Shown here piece by piece: positions 7,063 to 15,601 of a stretch of 35,752 nucleotides of DNA. The stretch's first letter is position 1. Each line of letters starts with the position of its first letter. The DNA is from CAZJYC01 sp964550165. Its GTDB lineage: Bacteria; Acidobacteriota; Aminicenantia; Aminicenantales; Aminicenantaceae. The notes below the pieces were generated by a model that made no database searches, was not told the DNA's origin, and saw only the letters and a program-made list of their open reading frames with translations. The position numbers were made by a program, and so were the translations under genes. Location: assembly GCA_964550165.1 (NCBI GenBank), contig CAZJYC010000022.1, positions 1 through 35,752 of the forward strand. The letters are read 5' to 3'.

Positions 7063-8229
7063 ATGAGCAAAGCAGGAAAACATTTATTCACATCCGAGTC
7101 TGTTACAGAAGGTCATCCCGATAAGATTTGTGACCAGATTTCTGATGCCGTATTGGATGATATCATCAATCAAGATCCAAAAAGTCGAGTGGCCTGCGAG
7201 ACACTTGTCACCACCGGACTTGTCCTCATTGCCGGAGAAATCACCAGCCAGGGTTATTGCGAGTTCCAGAAGGTGGTCAGAGAAACTGTTCGAGATATTG
7301 GATACATCAAGGCAGAATACGGCTTCGATTATGAGACGTGCAGCGTCCTCTCCTCAATCCATGAACAGTCTTCTGATATCGCTATCGGAGTCGACGAAAC
7401 AGAGGAGCATGAACAAGGTGCTGGCGACCAGGGGGTGATGTTTGGATATGCCTGCAGAGAGACAGAAGAATACATGCCATTGCCGATCATGCTGGCTCAC
7501 AAATTGGTCAGGAGGCTTGCTCAAGCTCGCATAGAGAACATTTTGGCTTATTTGAGACCCGACGGTAAATCTCAGGTGACGGTCGAATATGAGGGCGATA
7601 CACCAAGAAGAGTCGAGGCCATTGTTATCGCTGCCCAGCATGACCACAGCATTAAGATGAATGACTTGCGGGAAGATATCAAGCGCGTGGTCATCCAGGA
7701 CGTCATTCCGGCTACAATGCTTGATAAGAACACAAAAATTTTTATCAATGAAACTGGCCGTTTTGAGCAGGGAGGGCCGCTGGCCGATACAGGGATGACT
7801 GGCCGTAAGATCATTGTCGATACCTATGGCGGCGTTGGCAGCCATGGAGGAGGATGTTTTTCAGGAAAAGATCCAACGAAAGTGGACCGTTCGGGTTCCT
7901 ACATGGCCCGCTACATTGCCAAAAACTGTGTGGCAGCCGGTCTTGCCGACAAACTGGAAGTCCAGATTGCTTATGCCATCGGCGTGCCCCAACCTGTTTC
8001 CATAATGGTCAATTCCTTCGGAGCTTCTAAAATCTCGGAAGATAAAATCAAGGAATTGATAAGAGACCATTTCAACCTTACTCCCAAAGGGATGATCAAT
8101 GCTTTGGATCTTCTCCGCCCGATATATAGAAAGACAGCTTGTTACGGACATTTCGGCCGGACTGAACAGGAATTTACCTGGGAAAAGCTCGATAAAGTCG
8201 AGGCTTTGAGGAAAAGCGCAGGATTATAG
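7063..8229 (+). CDS. metK: S-adenosylmethionine synthetase
   Basis: MetK joins methionine and ATP to make S-adenosylmethionine, releasing phosphate and pyrophosphate. The 388-residue length is normal. Conserved motifs are all present: GHPDKICDQISDAVLD near the N-terminus, the ATP-binding GAGDQGVMFGYA at about residue 120, and GGGCFSGKDPTKVDRS at about 265. A GAGGTGAG ribosome-binding site precedes the ATG. The next gene, 38 nt downstream, is ahcY, so the pair makes SAM and clears the product of its use. SAM is also consumed by the radical SAM enzymes in this window, RimO and the anSME-like protein. Confidence 0.97.
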   Translation: MSKAGKHLFTSESVTEGHPDKICDQISDAVLDDIINQDPKSRVACETLVTTGLVLIAGEITSQGYCEFQKVVRETVRDIGYIKAEYGFDYETCSVLSSIHEQSSDIAIGVDETEEHEQGAGDQGVMFGYACRETEEYMPLPIMLAHKLVRRLAQARIENILAYLRPDGKSQVTVEYEGDTPRRVEAIVIAAQHDHSIKMNDLREDIKRVVIQDVIPATMLDKNTKIFINETGRFEQGGPLADTGMTGRKIIVDTYGGVGSHGGGCFSGKDPTKVDRSGSYMARYIAKNCVAAGLADKLEVQIAYAIGVPQPVSIMVNSFGASKISEDKIKELIRDHFNLTPKGMINALDLLRPIYRKTACYGHFGRTEQEFTWEKLDKVEALRKSAGL

Positions 8230-8267
8230 GGGATGATAAAGGCTTAAGCGACAGAAAGGAGAGATGC

Positions 8268-9524
8268 ATGGAATACGATGTTAAAGATTTGACGTTTGCC
8301 GAGAAGGGGAAACTGAAAATGGAATGGGCATCAAGGTTCATGCCTGTTCTCAACATCATCAAAGAAAGGTTTGCTAAAGAAAAGCCTTTGATGGGAGTCA
8401 GGATTTCTGCCTGCCTGCATGTGACGAGTGAGACAGGAAACCTGGTGAGAGCTTTGAAGCAGGCAGGAGCCCAGGTGGCCCTGACAGCCTCCAATCCTCT
8501 GAGCACTCAAGATGACGTGGCTGCGGCTTTGGTGAAATATTTCGACATATCCGTTTTCGCCATAAAGGGAGAGGACACGGATACCTACTACAGGCATATC
8601 AATCAAGCTCTGGACAACAGGCCTCAAATCACCATGGATGACGGCGCTGACCTCGTTTCCACCTTGCATTCCCAAAGAAAAGACTTACTGGGGAGTGTCA
8701 CCGGAGGCACAGAGGAAACGACTACGGGCGTGATACGCCTGAGAAGTATGGCTAAGAGTAAAGTCCTTCATTATCCGATTATCGCCGTCAACGATGCAAA
8801 CACCAAGCATCTCTTTGACAATCGCTACGGCACAGGGCAGAGCACCATAGATGGCATTCTCCGTGCGACTAACGTTCTTTTAGCAGGCTTAAACTTTGTC
8901 ATTGCTGGTTATGGCTGGTGTGGCCGGGGCATAGCCATGAGAGCCGCCGGGGCTGGAGCCAAAGTCATTATCTCCGAAGTCGACCCTCTCCGGGCTTTGG
9001 AAGCCGTTATGGATGGTTTCCAGGTCATGCCTCTGAAAGACGCGGCAAAGATTGGCGATATCTTTGTCACGACCACAGGCAACAGAAATGTCGTTGTCCG
9101 AGATCATCTCTTGAGGATGAAAGACGGAGCCATTGTGGCCAATTCTGGCCATTTCAATGTTGAAATCGATATCCGGTCTTTAGAGGAAATGGCTCAGGAC
9201 AAAAAACAAATCAGAGATTTTGTCAAAGAATACACGTTGGAAAATAAAAGGAAGATCTACCTTTTGGCTGAAGGACGTTTGATTAACCTTTCTGCTGCTG
9301 AAGGCCATCCGGCTACAGTGATGGATATGAGTTTTGCCAATCAGGCGCTCTGCGTTCTGCATCTTTTCAATAAAGGAAGTACGATGCAGAAGAAAGTCTA
9401 TCCCGTCCCGGTCAAGATCGACAGGGAGATTGCCCGGTTGAAGTTGAGAAGTCTGAGGGTGAGAATTGACAGGCTCACTCCGGAACAGAAACAATACCTG
9501 GCTGGCTGGGAGGCAGGAACATAG
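8268..9524 (+). CDS. ahcY: Adenosylhomocysteinase
   Basis: AhcY reversibly hydrolyses S-adenosyl-L-homocysteine to adenosine and homocysteine, relieving product inhibition of SAM-dependent methyltransferases. The 418-residue protein shows the substrate-binding sequence CLHVTSETGNLV, the DDGADLVSTLHS region near residue 125, and the NAD-binding GYGWCGRGIAMRAAGAGA near 210-230. The C-terminus carries the usual lysine/tyrosine-containing tail. A GGAGAG ribosome-binding site precedes the ATG. It lies 38 nt after metK and very probably shares its mRNA. Its stop is only 4 nt from the stop of the convergent TPR gene, leaving no room for a terminator between them. Confidence 0.97.
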   Translation: MEYDVKDLTFAEKGKLKMEWASRFMPVLNIIKERFAKEKPLMGVRISACLHVTSETGNLVRALKQAGAQVALTASNPLSTQDDVAAALVKYFDISVFAIKGEDTDTYYRHINQALDNRPQITMDDGADLVSTLHSQRKDLLGSVTGGTEETTTGVIRLRSMAKSKVLHYPIIAVNDANTKHLFDNRYGTGQSTIDGILRATNVLLAGLNFVIAGYGWCGRGIAMRAAGAGAKVIISEVDPLRALEAVMDGFQVMPLKDAAKIGDIFVTTTGNRNVVVRDHLLRMKDGAIVANSGHFNVEIDIRSLEEMAQDKKQIRDFVKEYTLENKRKIYLLAEGRLINLSAAEGHPATVMDMSFANQALCVLHLFNKGSTMQKKVYPVPVKIDREIARLKLRSLRVRIDRLTPEQKQYLAGWEAGT

Positions 9525-9528
9525 AGAA

Positions 9529-10293
9529 TTATTTGATCATTCTCAGATAACGGTCTATTTCCTTTTTCATCTCAGGGTCAGTAGCTCGAATATATATTTT
9601 TTCGAAAATTTCCTTAGCCTTTTTGAATTCATTGTTTTTGAAATAAGCAACAGCAAGGTTGAAGTTGATATCCACATCTTTTTCTTTGGCAATATTTGTC
9701 AGAGCACTCTCATAACATTCGATCGCTTCCTCATATTTGCCCAGTTTTTCCAGGATGACCCCCTTGAAATTGTAGCCCATGGTGAATTTTTTATTGAACT
9801 CAATGGATTTTTCTACATACCATAAGGCGTCTTCGACCTTGTCCTGTATCAGATAAAGCCTTGCCATGTTGTAATAAGGAAGCTCCTTTGTCCTGTAATT
9901 TTGGTCCGAGATAGCAATCCTGAATTCTTGCATGGCGTTATCGATGAGCCCCATCTCCTGGTAAGCTGTGCCCATGTTGTTATGGGCTTCGGTAAAAGCT
10001 GGATTAATCCTTAGGCAATTCTGATATTGTTCGACAGCGCTCTCAAAATTTCCTTTCATCGAATAAGCAAGGCCGAGAGCGTTATAAGCAAGATCATAGC
10101 GATTATTAAGAGCGAGAGTCGCTTTGAGGTGTCTGATGGCCTCATCAACGTTCCCGGCATTTAAATAGAATATAGCCATATTATACTGGTACTGAGGATC
10201 GTTTTGTTGCGCCCTTTCAAATTTTTTCTGTGCAGATGCGCAGAAAATCAGATTCAGGCAGATGAATAAGATTCCAATGAGCTTATATTTCAT
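9529..10293 (-). CDS. TPR-repeat protein with N-terminal export signal
   Basis: This 254-residue protein consists of an N-terminal hydrophobic export signal (about residues 4-18, with Cys18 in LIFCASA, possibly a lipoprotein site) followed by about six tetratricopeptide repeats. Typical repeat sequences include YNMAIFYLNAGNVDEAI, AYNALGLAYSMKGNFESAV and AHNNMGTAYQEMGLID. TPR arrays mediate protein-protein contacts; PilF/PilW-type pilotins have a similar layout, but nothing here shows that role. The start overlaps the end of gpsA by 11 nt and has a clear GGAG site inside gpsA, so it is the last gene of the asnS operon. The residue before Cys18 is Phe, which is unusual for a lipobox, so lipidation is uncertain. 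Confidence 0.85.
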   Translation of the reverse strand: MKYKLIGILFICLNLIFCASAQKKFERAQQNDPQYQYNMAIFYLNAGNVDEAIRHLKATLALNNRYDLAYNALGLAYSMKGNFESAVEQYQNCLRINPAFTEAHNNMGTAYQEMGLIDNAMQEFRIAISDQNYRTKELPYYNMARLYLIQDKVEDALWYVEKSIEFNKKFTMGYNFKGVILEKLGKYEEAIECYESALTNIAKEKDVDINFNLAVAYFKNNEFKKAKEIFEKIYIRATDPEMKKEIDRYLRMIK

Positions 10294-11311
10294 TTTTTAC
10301 TCCTTTTTTCAGCATAAATTCGCTTTTCAGTTTCCGGCTCATCAAAGTTTGAAGGGCTGCTCTGGGGGCCTTCTTTCTGTGGAGAACCTGGTAGATCTGC
10401 TCGCAAATAGGCATTTCTACTTTCTCCCTTTTTGCCAGCTGATGGACAGAAAGTGCGGTGGTGATTCCTTCTGCAACCGTTTTCCTCGCAGAAACAATCT
10501 TGTCCAGAGATTTTCCCTTGCCCAGCTCATAGCCCACGTAATGGTTACGGCTCAGTTGTCCGGTACAGGTGAGAACGAGATCACCGATGCCGGCGAGCCC
10601 AGCAAAAGTTTCCAGCCTTGCCCCCAATTTTATTCCCAGCCTTGCCATTTCCGCAATTCCTCTTGTGACCAGAGCTGCAACCGAGTTGCTTCCTAATTGA
10701 AAAGCATCTGAAATTCCCGCTGCTATGGCAATGACGTTTTTGGCAGCTCCAGCCAGCTCAACTCCGATGACATCGTCCGATGTGTAGGGACGGAAGGTGG
10801 GGCTTGAGATGAGATGTTGAATCCTTTTCGCCATTTTTTGGTCTCTTGAAGCCAAGACAACTGCAGTCGGATGACCTTCGGCAACTTCTTTGGCAAAACT
10901 CGGGCCAGAGAGGACAGCGATGCGGGGTGTGATAAAAGGATTAAATATCTCTTCCATGACCTCGCTCATTCGCTTTAAGGAGCCTTCTTCAATACCTTTT
11001 GTCATGCTGACGATGATATGGTTGGAGCTGAGACCGGGAGCGAGCTGTTCATAAACCTGACGGCAAAATTTGGAGGGGACGGCAATAAAGGCGATCTTTG
11101 AGCACTGCACAGCCTCTTTCATGTCATGAAAGAAAGAAACACTCGCAGGGAGAGTAAAACCAGGCAGAAATGTTTTATTTTCTCGATAGCGCAGAGCCTC
11201 TTCGTAGACATCTTGCTCTCGGATCCAAAGCCGGGTTTCGATTTTGAGTCGGCCAAGATGAAGTGCGAAAGCGCTCCCCCATGTTCCACCACCGATAACT
11301 GCGACCTTCAT
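10283..11311 (-). CDS. gpsA: NAD(P)H-dependent glycerol-3-phosphate dehydrogenase
   Basis: GpsA reduces dihydroxyacetone phosphate to sn-glycerol-3-phosphate, the backbone precursor of phospholipids. The 342-residue protein starts with the nucleotide-binding motif VIGGGTWGSAFALHL. It contains MTKGIEEG, the sequence LSGPSFAKEVAEGHPTAV, the catalytic-lysine region ELAGAAKNVIAIAAG and GLAGIGDLVLTCTG, all characteristic of the family. It overlaps plsY by 4 nt. Coupling GpsA to PlsY is logical, because PlsY acylates the product. The downstream TPR gene overlaps its end by 11 nt. Confidence 0.96.
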   Translation of the reverse strand: MKVAVIGGGTWGSAFALHLGRLKIETRLWIREQDVYEEALRYRENKTFLPGFTLPASVSFFHDMKEAVQCSKIAFIAVPSKFCRQVYEQLAPGLSSNHIIVSMTKGIEEGSLKRMSEVMEEIFNPFITPRIAVLSGPSFAKEVAEGHPTAVVLASRDQKMAKRIQHLISSPTFRPYTSDDVIGVELAGAAKNVIAIAAGISDAFQLGSNSVAALVTRGIAEMARLGIKLGARLETFAGLAGIGDLVLTCTGQLSRNHYVGYELGKGKSLDKIVSARKTVAEGITTALSVHQLAKREKVEMPICEQIYQVLHRKKAPRAALQTLMSRKLKSEFMLKKGVKNEI

Positions 11312-11898
11312 CTCGATTTCTCCCCCAATTTTCTTTCTTGGCCTTGCAGAAGTCTTCTGATGTTACCCCGATGCATAAAGGCGATCAGAGAAAAAAGGAT
11401 TAAGGCTAAGTATACAATCCTTGGGTCTTCGTTGAAAAGATAGATAAAGACGGGATAGCTTAAAGCGGCCAGGAGCGAGCCCAGGGAGACATAGCGGCTG
11501 ATTCCGATAACTGCCAGGAAGATGAGAAAGCTGAAGAAAAAAGGCTTGAAGGCTAAAGCGGAATAGGCTCCGAAAGCGGTTGCGATACCTTTTCCCCCCT
11601 TGAATTTGATGTAAATCGGAAAGCAGTGGCCCAAGACAGCTAAGAAAGCACCGATCATGGCCAAGGTGCTGTCTTGAAAGATTTTTTGAGCCAAAAAAAC
11701 AGGAAGAAATCCTTTCAAAAAATCTATCAGGGCAACCGGCAGAGCATATTTCCATCCCTTGAGGCGGAAGACATTCGTTGCTCCGGTGGCCAGGCTTCCG
11801 TAGTTCCGTATATCCTTTTTTTCGCCGAGGCGGAAAAAGATGTATCCAGATGGGATTGATCCAAGAAGATAAGAAAGCAAAGCAAAAGCTATTTTCAT
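11308..11898 (-). CDS. plsY: Acyl-phosphate:glycerol-3-phosphate acyltransferase
   Basis: PlsY is an inner-membrane enzyme that transfers an acyl group from acyl-phosphate to glycerol-3-phosphate, forming lysophosphatidic acid. The 196-residue protein has about five hydrophobic segments and the three family motifs: LLGSIPSGYIFFRL near the N-terminus, GSLATGATNVFRLKG at about residues 34-48, and IKFKGGKGIATAFG at about 96-110. It overlaps gpsA and nearly touches thpR (4-nt overlap), so it belongs to the asnS operon. PlsX, which makes the acyl-phosphate, is not in the window. Confidence 0.95.
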   Translation of the reverse strand: MKIAFALLSYLLGSIPSGYIFFRLGEKKDIRNYGSLATGATNVFRLKGWKYALPVALIDFLKGFLPVFLAQKIFQDSTLAMIGAFLAVLGHCFPIYIKFKGGKGIATAFGAYSALAFKPFFFSFLIFLAVIGISRYVSLGSLLAALSYPVFIYLFNEDPRIVYLALILFSLIAFMHRGNIRRLLQGQERKLGEKSR

Positions 11899-12452
11899 GA
11901 GAGCTTAAATTCCGAAAGAACAGAGTATTCGGCGCCGGTCGGCTTGAGAATGCTCTGGAGAAAAACTACTTTCTCGACTTTCATTTCTCCAAAATTTCTT
12001 TCCTGATATTTATCAAGAAGAGCAAGGGCCTGTCCGAGCCCAGTCGGAATTTTCACTCTGCCCAGGGTCAGATGGGGGTGAAATTTGCGCTCTTCTCTTG
12101 GAAATCCCAATTTTTCAAGCTCTCCTTCGAGATGCGCTTGAAGAGCTTTCAGAGTTTCCTCCGCCTCGATGCCAATCCAGAGCACTCTTGGCACTTTTTT
12201 CCCGGGGGGAAATGAGCCAGTGCCTTTAAGCTTCATTGAAAAAGGCCTGTATTGTGATGATACCTTTTTCAAGACATTTTCAACCTCTTGAACTCTATCT
12301 TTGTCGATTTCACCCAGAAATTTCAAGGTGAGATGCATCCCCCCTTCGGAGACCCACTTTACAGATTTGGTCTCTTTATCCAGCTCTTTGATGAGCTCGT
12401 AGAGGGTCTTTTTTATTTCAGGGTTAAGGTCGATGGCGATAAAAGCTCTCAA
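11895..12452 (-). CDS. thpR: RNA 2',3'-cyclic phosphodiesterase (2H family)
   Basis: ThpR belongs to the 2H phosphoesterase family and opens 2',3'-cyclic phosphates on RNA ends; in some bacteria it also shows RNA ligase activity in vitro. Both HxTx-type motifs are present: MHLTLKFLGEI and FHPHLTLGRV. I place the start at a TTG (12450-12452). AAGGAG at 12459-12464 sits 6 nt upstream, the start follows the cinA stop by one base, and the product then begins RAFIAIDLNPEIK like other family members. An in-frame ATG at 12485 would add 11 charged residues and lacks comparable support. The length from the TTG is 185 residues. Confidence 0.9.
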   Translation of the reverse strand: MRAFIAIDLNPEIKKTLYELIKELDKETKSVKWVSEGGMHLTLKFLGEIDKDRVQEVENVLKKVSSQYRPFSMKLKGTGSFPPGKKVPRVLWIGIEAEETLKALQAHLEGELEKLGFPREERKFHPHLTLGRVKIPTGLGQALALLDKYQERNFGEMKVEKVVFLQSILKPTGAEYSVLSEFKLS

Positions 12453-12453
12453 T

Positions 12454-13728
12454 TCAGGCTCCTTTTCTCTTTTTCGAGGCTTCAAGAAGGTGACGCCTCA
12501 ACATGTCCAGGGCTTTCTGGCTGGACTGAAATTTTATAATCTCCCTGTTGCCCACGAAAAGATTTTTTTCGGCTTCGGCACCTCTATCCCAGGCCAGGGC
12601 TGTGTAGACAAGGCCTACAGGCTTTTCCGGGGTTCCGCCGGTAGGACCTGCGATTCCGGTTATGGCCAGGCCAAAGCTTGACATTGCCTTTTCCCGAGCG
12701 CCTCTGGCCATGGCCTGCGCGACTTGGGAGCTGACCGCGCCTTGCTTCTCGATGAGGCGGGCAGGAATTCCCAGGAGATTCGTCTTTGCCTGATTGCTGT
12801 AGGTGACCGCGCCCATCAAAAAATAATCCGAGCTTCCTGAAATGTTTGTGATGCGATGGCCAAGAAGACCGCCTGTGCAGGATTCTGCCGTCGCCAGAGT
12901 CTTTTTGTTCCGCCGCAGAAGATTTCCCACCACCTGCTCAAGTTCCTCGCCCGATAAAGAGAAGACGTTGTCTTTGAGCTTTTCTATGATATTCCTGGCC
13001 AACTTTTGGGCTCTTTTTTCCGCCTCAGCCTGGTTTTTGTTTGAATGAGCTGTAATATGGATTTCTATCTGGCCAGGGTAGGCAAGAGTGGTGAGGCGCA
13101 GCCGCGGGTCGTGGGGATAAAGGTCTGAGATAAGCGTGTCTATTTTTGATTCCGTCAAGCCTGTGGTTTTCAACACGCTGCGAGCTCCATAGCTGGCTCT
13201 GAATTTTTGAAGCCTGGGCCACGCCGACAACTCAAACATCGGCTTGAGTTCGTGAGGAGGTCCTGGGAGGAGGATGATTGTCTTTGTGCCCGTATCGAGC
13301 CAGAGGCCAGGGGCAGTGCCATTTTTATTTTCGAGAATTTCTGCTCCCTTCAGGATATAAGCCTGTCTTTTGTTCACGGCAGGCATGGGCAGCCGCCTGC
13401 GCTTAAACCTTGCCTCGATTTTCTGGAGAAGCTCTTGTTTAAAGATGAGTTTTCGTCCGAGTACCGTGGCAAAGGCTTCTCGGGTTCTGTCGTCCTTTGT
13501 CGGGCCGAGGCCGCCGATGGCGACAAGCAGATTTGCCCTTGATAATGCCAGCTCAATGCCAAGGACAAGGTCATCCCAGTCATCACCGACGATGGTCTTA
13601 TAAGAGACCTCCAGTCCCAGCTCGTTCAAGCGGCCTGTGAGATAAAGAGAATTGGAGTCGAGGAAGTAGGGGGTCAGAAGCTCAGAGCCAATGGCCATAA
13701 TTTCGACTTTGAGACTTTCTCTGGTCAT
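12454..13728 (-). CDS. cinA: CinA-like protein with nicotinamide-nucleotide amidase domain
   Basis: The 424-residue protein has the two CinA domains. The N-terminal MoaB/MogA-like domain (about residues 1-170, with EIMAIGSELL and AIGGLGPTKDDRTREA) is linked to ADP-ribose pyrophosphatase activity in some species. The C-terminal domain (about 260-415) is of PncC type and converts nicotinamide mononucleotide to nicotinate mononucleotide. Its signature pieces are ATAESCTGGLLGHRI, GAVTYSNQAKTNLLG and LAITGIAGPTGGTPEKPVG. It lies 5 nt after pgpA and its stop is one base before the thpR start. The 'competence-induced' name reflects regulation in other bacteria and is not supported here. Confidence 0.93.
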   Translation of the reverse strand: MTRESLKVEIMAIGSELLTPYFLDSNSLYLTGRLNELGLEVSYKTIVGDDWDDLVLGIELALSRANLLVAIGGLGPTKDDRTREAFATVLGRKLIFKQELLQKIEARFKRRRLPMPAVNKRQAYILKGAEILENKNGTAPGLWLDTGTKTIILLPGPPHELKPMFELSAWPRLQKFRASYGARSVLKTTGLTESKIDTLISDLYPHDPRLRLTTLAYPGQIEIHITAHSNKNQAEAEKRAQKLARNIIEKLKDNVFSLSGEELEQVVGNLLRRNKKTLATAESCTGGLLGHRITNISGSSDYFLMGAVTYSNQAKTNLLGIPARLIEKQGAVSSQVAQAMARGAREKAMSSFGLAITGIAGPTGGTPEKPVGLVYTALAWDRGAEAEKNLFVGNREIIKFQSSQKALDMLRRHLLEASKKRKGA

Positions 13729-13733
13729 TCTTA

Positions 13734-14198
13734 TCAGCGCATTTTTATAAGGAAATAAACTTGGATAACGATTCCTGCGTAGACCGCAGCGACAAGGTCA
13801 TCCAGCATGATTCCCCATCCTTTGGGCAATGTTTCAACTTTTCTGATGGGATAGGGTTTAATGATATCAAAAACGCGAAAAAGGAAAAAGCCTGCCAGAA
13901 GAAAGCGCCAGTCCTGACTCATGTCGCTCATCCGGAAGAAAACAAGAAGCTGCCCAACTGCCTCATCAATCACGATATTTCTCGGATCACTCTTTTTCAC
14001 TTGGGAGGAATAGATTGTCGAGGAGAAAGTTCCTGCAAAAAAAAGAAAGACGAGGAGGGTGAGATAAAGAGGCCAGCTCAATTTATAAAGATAAAGCTTG
14101 TAGAGCAGGACGACGATAGCGCTGGCTAAGGTTCCAGGGGCGATCGGGAAGAAGCCAATTCCGAGAAAGGTCGCGATAATCTTCGATATCAGTCTCAT
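13734..14198 (-). CDS. pgpA: Phosphatidylglycerophosphatase A
   Basis: PgpA dephosphorylates phosphatidylglycerol phosphate to phosphatidylglycerol in the inner membrane. The 154-residue protein has the family N-terminus FLGIGFFPIAPGTLAS, the active-site region DPRNIVIDEAVGQ at about residues 71-83, and FRVFDIIKPYPIRKVE followed by GIMLDDLVAAVYAG near the C-terminus. Several hydrophobic segments are visible. It overlaps the stop of rimO by 4 nt and stands with plsY and gpsA in an operon that therefore encodes three steps of phospholipid synthesis. Confidence 0.94.
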   Translation of the reverse strand: MRLISKIIATFLGIGFFPIAPGTLASAIVVLLYKLYLYKLSWPLYLTLLVFLFFAGTFSSTIYSSQVKKSDPRNIVIDEAVGQLLVFFRMSDMSQDWRFLLAGFFLFRVFDIIKPYPIRKVETLPKGWGIMLDDLVAAVYAGIVIQVYFLIKMR

Positions 14199-15514
14199 GG
14201 AGCCAATTTTCCGTATAAATCATATATATCCCAGCCCGTGATTTCAACTTTTTGTATGGTGTTCATTACGCTCGACCATGTTTCCGGAGCTTCGATGAGG
14301 ATGACACCGTCCACCTCAGGAGCCTGAAATTTCCCCCGTCCCACTAACTTGCTGGAGTCTTCTTTCAATATCCCTTCAATCAAAACATCGACGCGCATTT
14401 GAGAATATTTTCTGTTGTTCTGGTGGGAGATCACCATCTGGATTTCCATGATCTCTTCCTTTCTCCTTCTCTTCACGCTCTCTTTGACGGAGTCGCCGAG
14501 GTTGAAGCAGTCCGTTCCGTCTTCTCTGGAATAGATGAAGACGCCGAGATGGTCGAATCGGGCTTCCTGGACAAATCTCTTCAGGTCTTCGAACTCTTCT
14601 TTTCCTTCGCCAGGGAAACCGACAACGAGCGATGTGCGCAAAGCCACATCGGGCAGTTTCTTTCTTATTTTCCGGATAAGCTTCAATGCCCGACTGCCGT
14701 CCATTCCTCTTTTCATCGTCTTGATAATCTTAGGGTGGGAATGCTGGAAGGGGATATCGAGATAGGAACAGATTTTTTCCTCCTGCATGACCTCCAGTAG
14801 GGAATCGCTGATTTCCTCTGGATACCCGTAGAGAATGCGGATCCACTCGAGCTTTGGGATATTCAAGAGCTCTTTGAGAAGGAAGGGCAATCCGTCTTCG
14901 AGTCCGATGTCGCGTCCGAAGTAAGTCGAATCCTGAGAGATGAGATTTATTTCCTTGACTCCACGGGAAGCGAGCCCTTCGGCTTCCTGAATGATGGAGG
15001 AAATAGAACGCGAACGGTAAGGGCCTTTGATAAGAGGGATGGCGCAGAAAGAGCACTGGTGGGAACAGCCTTCGGATATTTTGAGATAAGCCCAGGAGGG
15101 TGGAGTCTGGAGGAGGCGAGGGGAGGTGTGGTCGTAAAGGAAGCACCGTTCTGACCTCACAAAGGGCTTTCCTTCAATGGCCTCGACAATCTTATTGAAG
15201 TCGTTAACTCCTAGCCAGACATCGACGTCAGGGAATTCTTCGGGCAGCGAATCTCTGTATCTTTCAACATAGCAGCCGACAGCGATGACTTTTTTGTCTT
15301 TGCTCTTTTTCTTCAGAGCAGCGGCATCTTTCAAGGCCTTACGGGCTTCCTGCTTGGCGGGCTGGATGAAACCGCAGGTGTTGAGGATGATGATATCGGC
15401 GTTTTTCGGGTCAGGGACAAAGGCATAGCCTGCTTTGATCAAAGTGCCCAGCATAACTTCACTGTCGACAAGGTTTTTGGCGCAGCCAAAGCTGATCAGA
15501 GCGACTTTTTTCAT
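14195..15514 (-). CDS. rimO: Ribosomal protein S12 (aspartate) methylthiotransferase
   Basis: RimO is a radical SAM enzyme that adds a methylthio group to a conserved aspartate of ribosomal protein S12. The 439-residue protein has the N-terminal UPF0004 domain with cluster cysteines C11, C47 and C81. The radical SAM motif is CSHQCSFC, with C150, C154 and C157. A C-terminal TRAM-like domain follows (about 370-435). The start MKKVALISFGCAKN matches RimO rather than MiaB, which modifies tRNA and is the main alternative. It is 87 nt downstream of asnS and overlaps pgpA by 4 nt. No strong ribosome-binding site is visible before the ATG. Confidence 0.94.
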   Translation of the reverse strand: MKKVALISFGCAKNLVDSEVMLGTLIKAGYAFVPDPKNADIIILNTCGFIQPAKQEARKALKDAAALKKKSKDKKVIAVGCYVERYRDSLPEEFPDVDVWLGVNDFNKIVEAIEGKPFVRSERCFLYDHTSPRLLQTPPSWAYLKISEGCSHQCSFCAIPLIKGPYRSRSISSIIQEAEGLASRGVKEINLISQDSTYFGRDIGLEDGLPFLLKELLNIPKLEWIRILYGYPEEISDSLLEVMQEEKICSYLDIPFQHSHPKIIKTMKRGMDGSRALKLIRKIRKKLPDVALRTSLVVGFPGEGKEEFEDLKRFVQEARFDHLGVFIYSREDGTDCFNLGDSVKESVKRRRKEEIMEIQMVISHQNNRKYSQMRVDVLIEGILKEDSSKLVGRGKFQAPEVDGVILIEAPETWSSVMNTIQKVEITGWDIYDLYGKLAP

Positions 15515-15601
15515 CAGAGACAGATTTTAAGACGTTGATGCCCAATAGTAAACAGGCCAACCACAAAAATCGCAATTCTGTTGAAGCTAGTCGTCGTTCC
15601 C

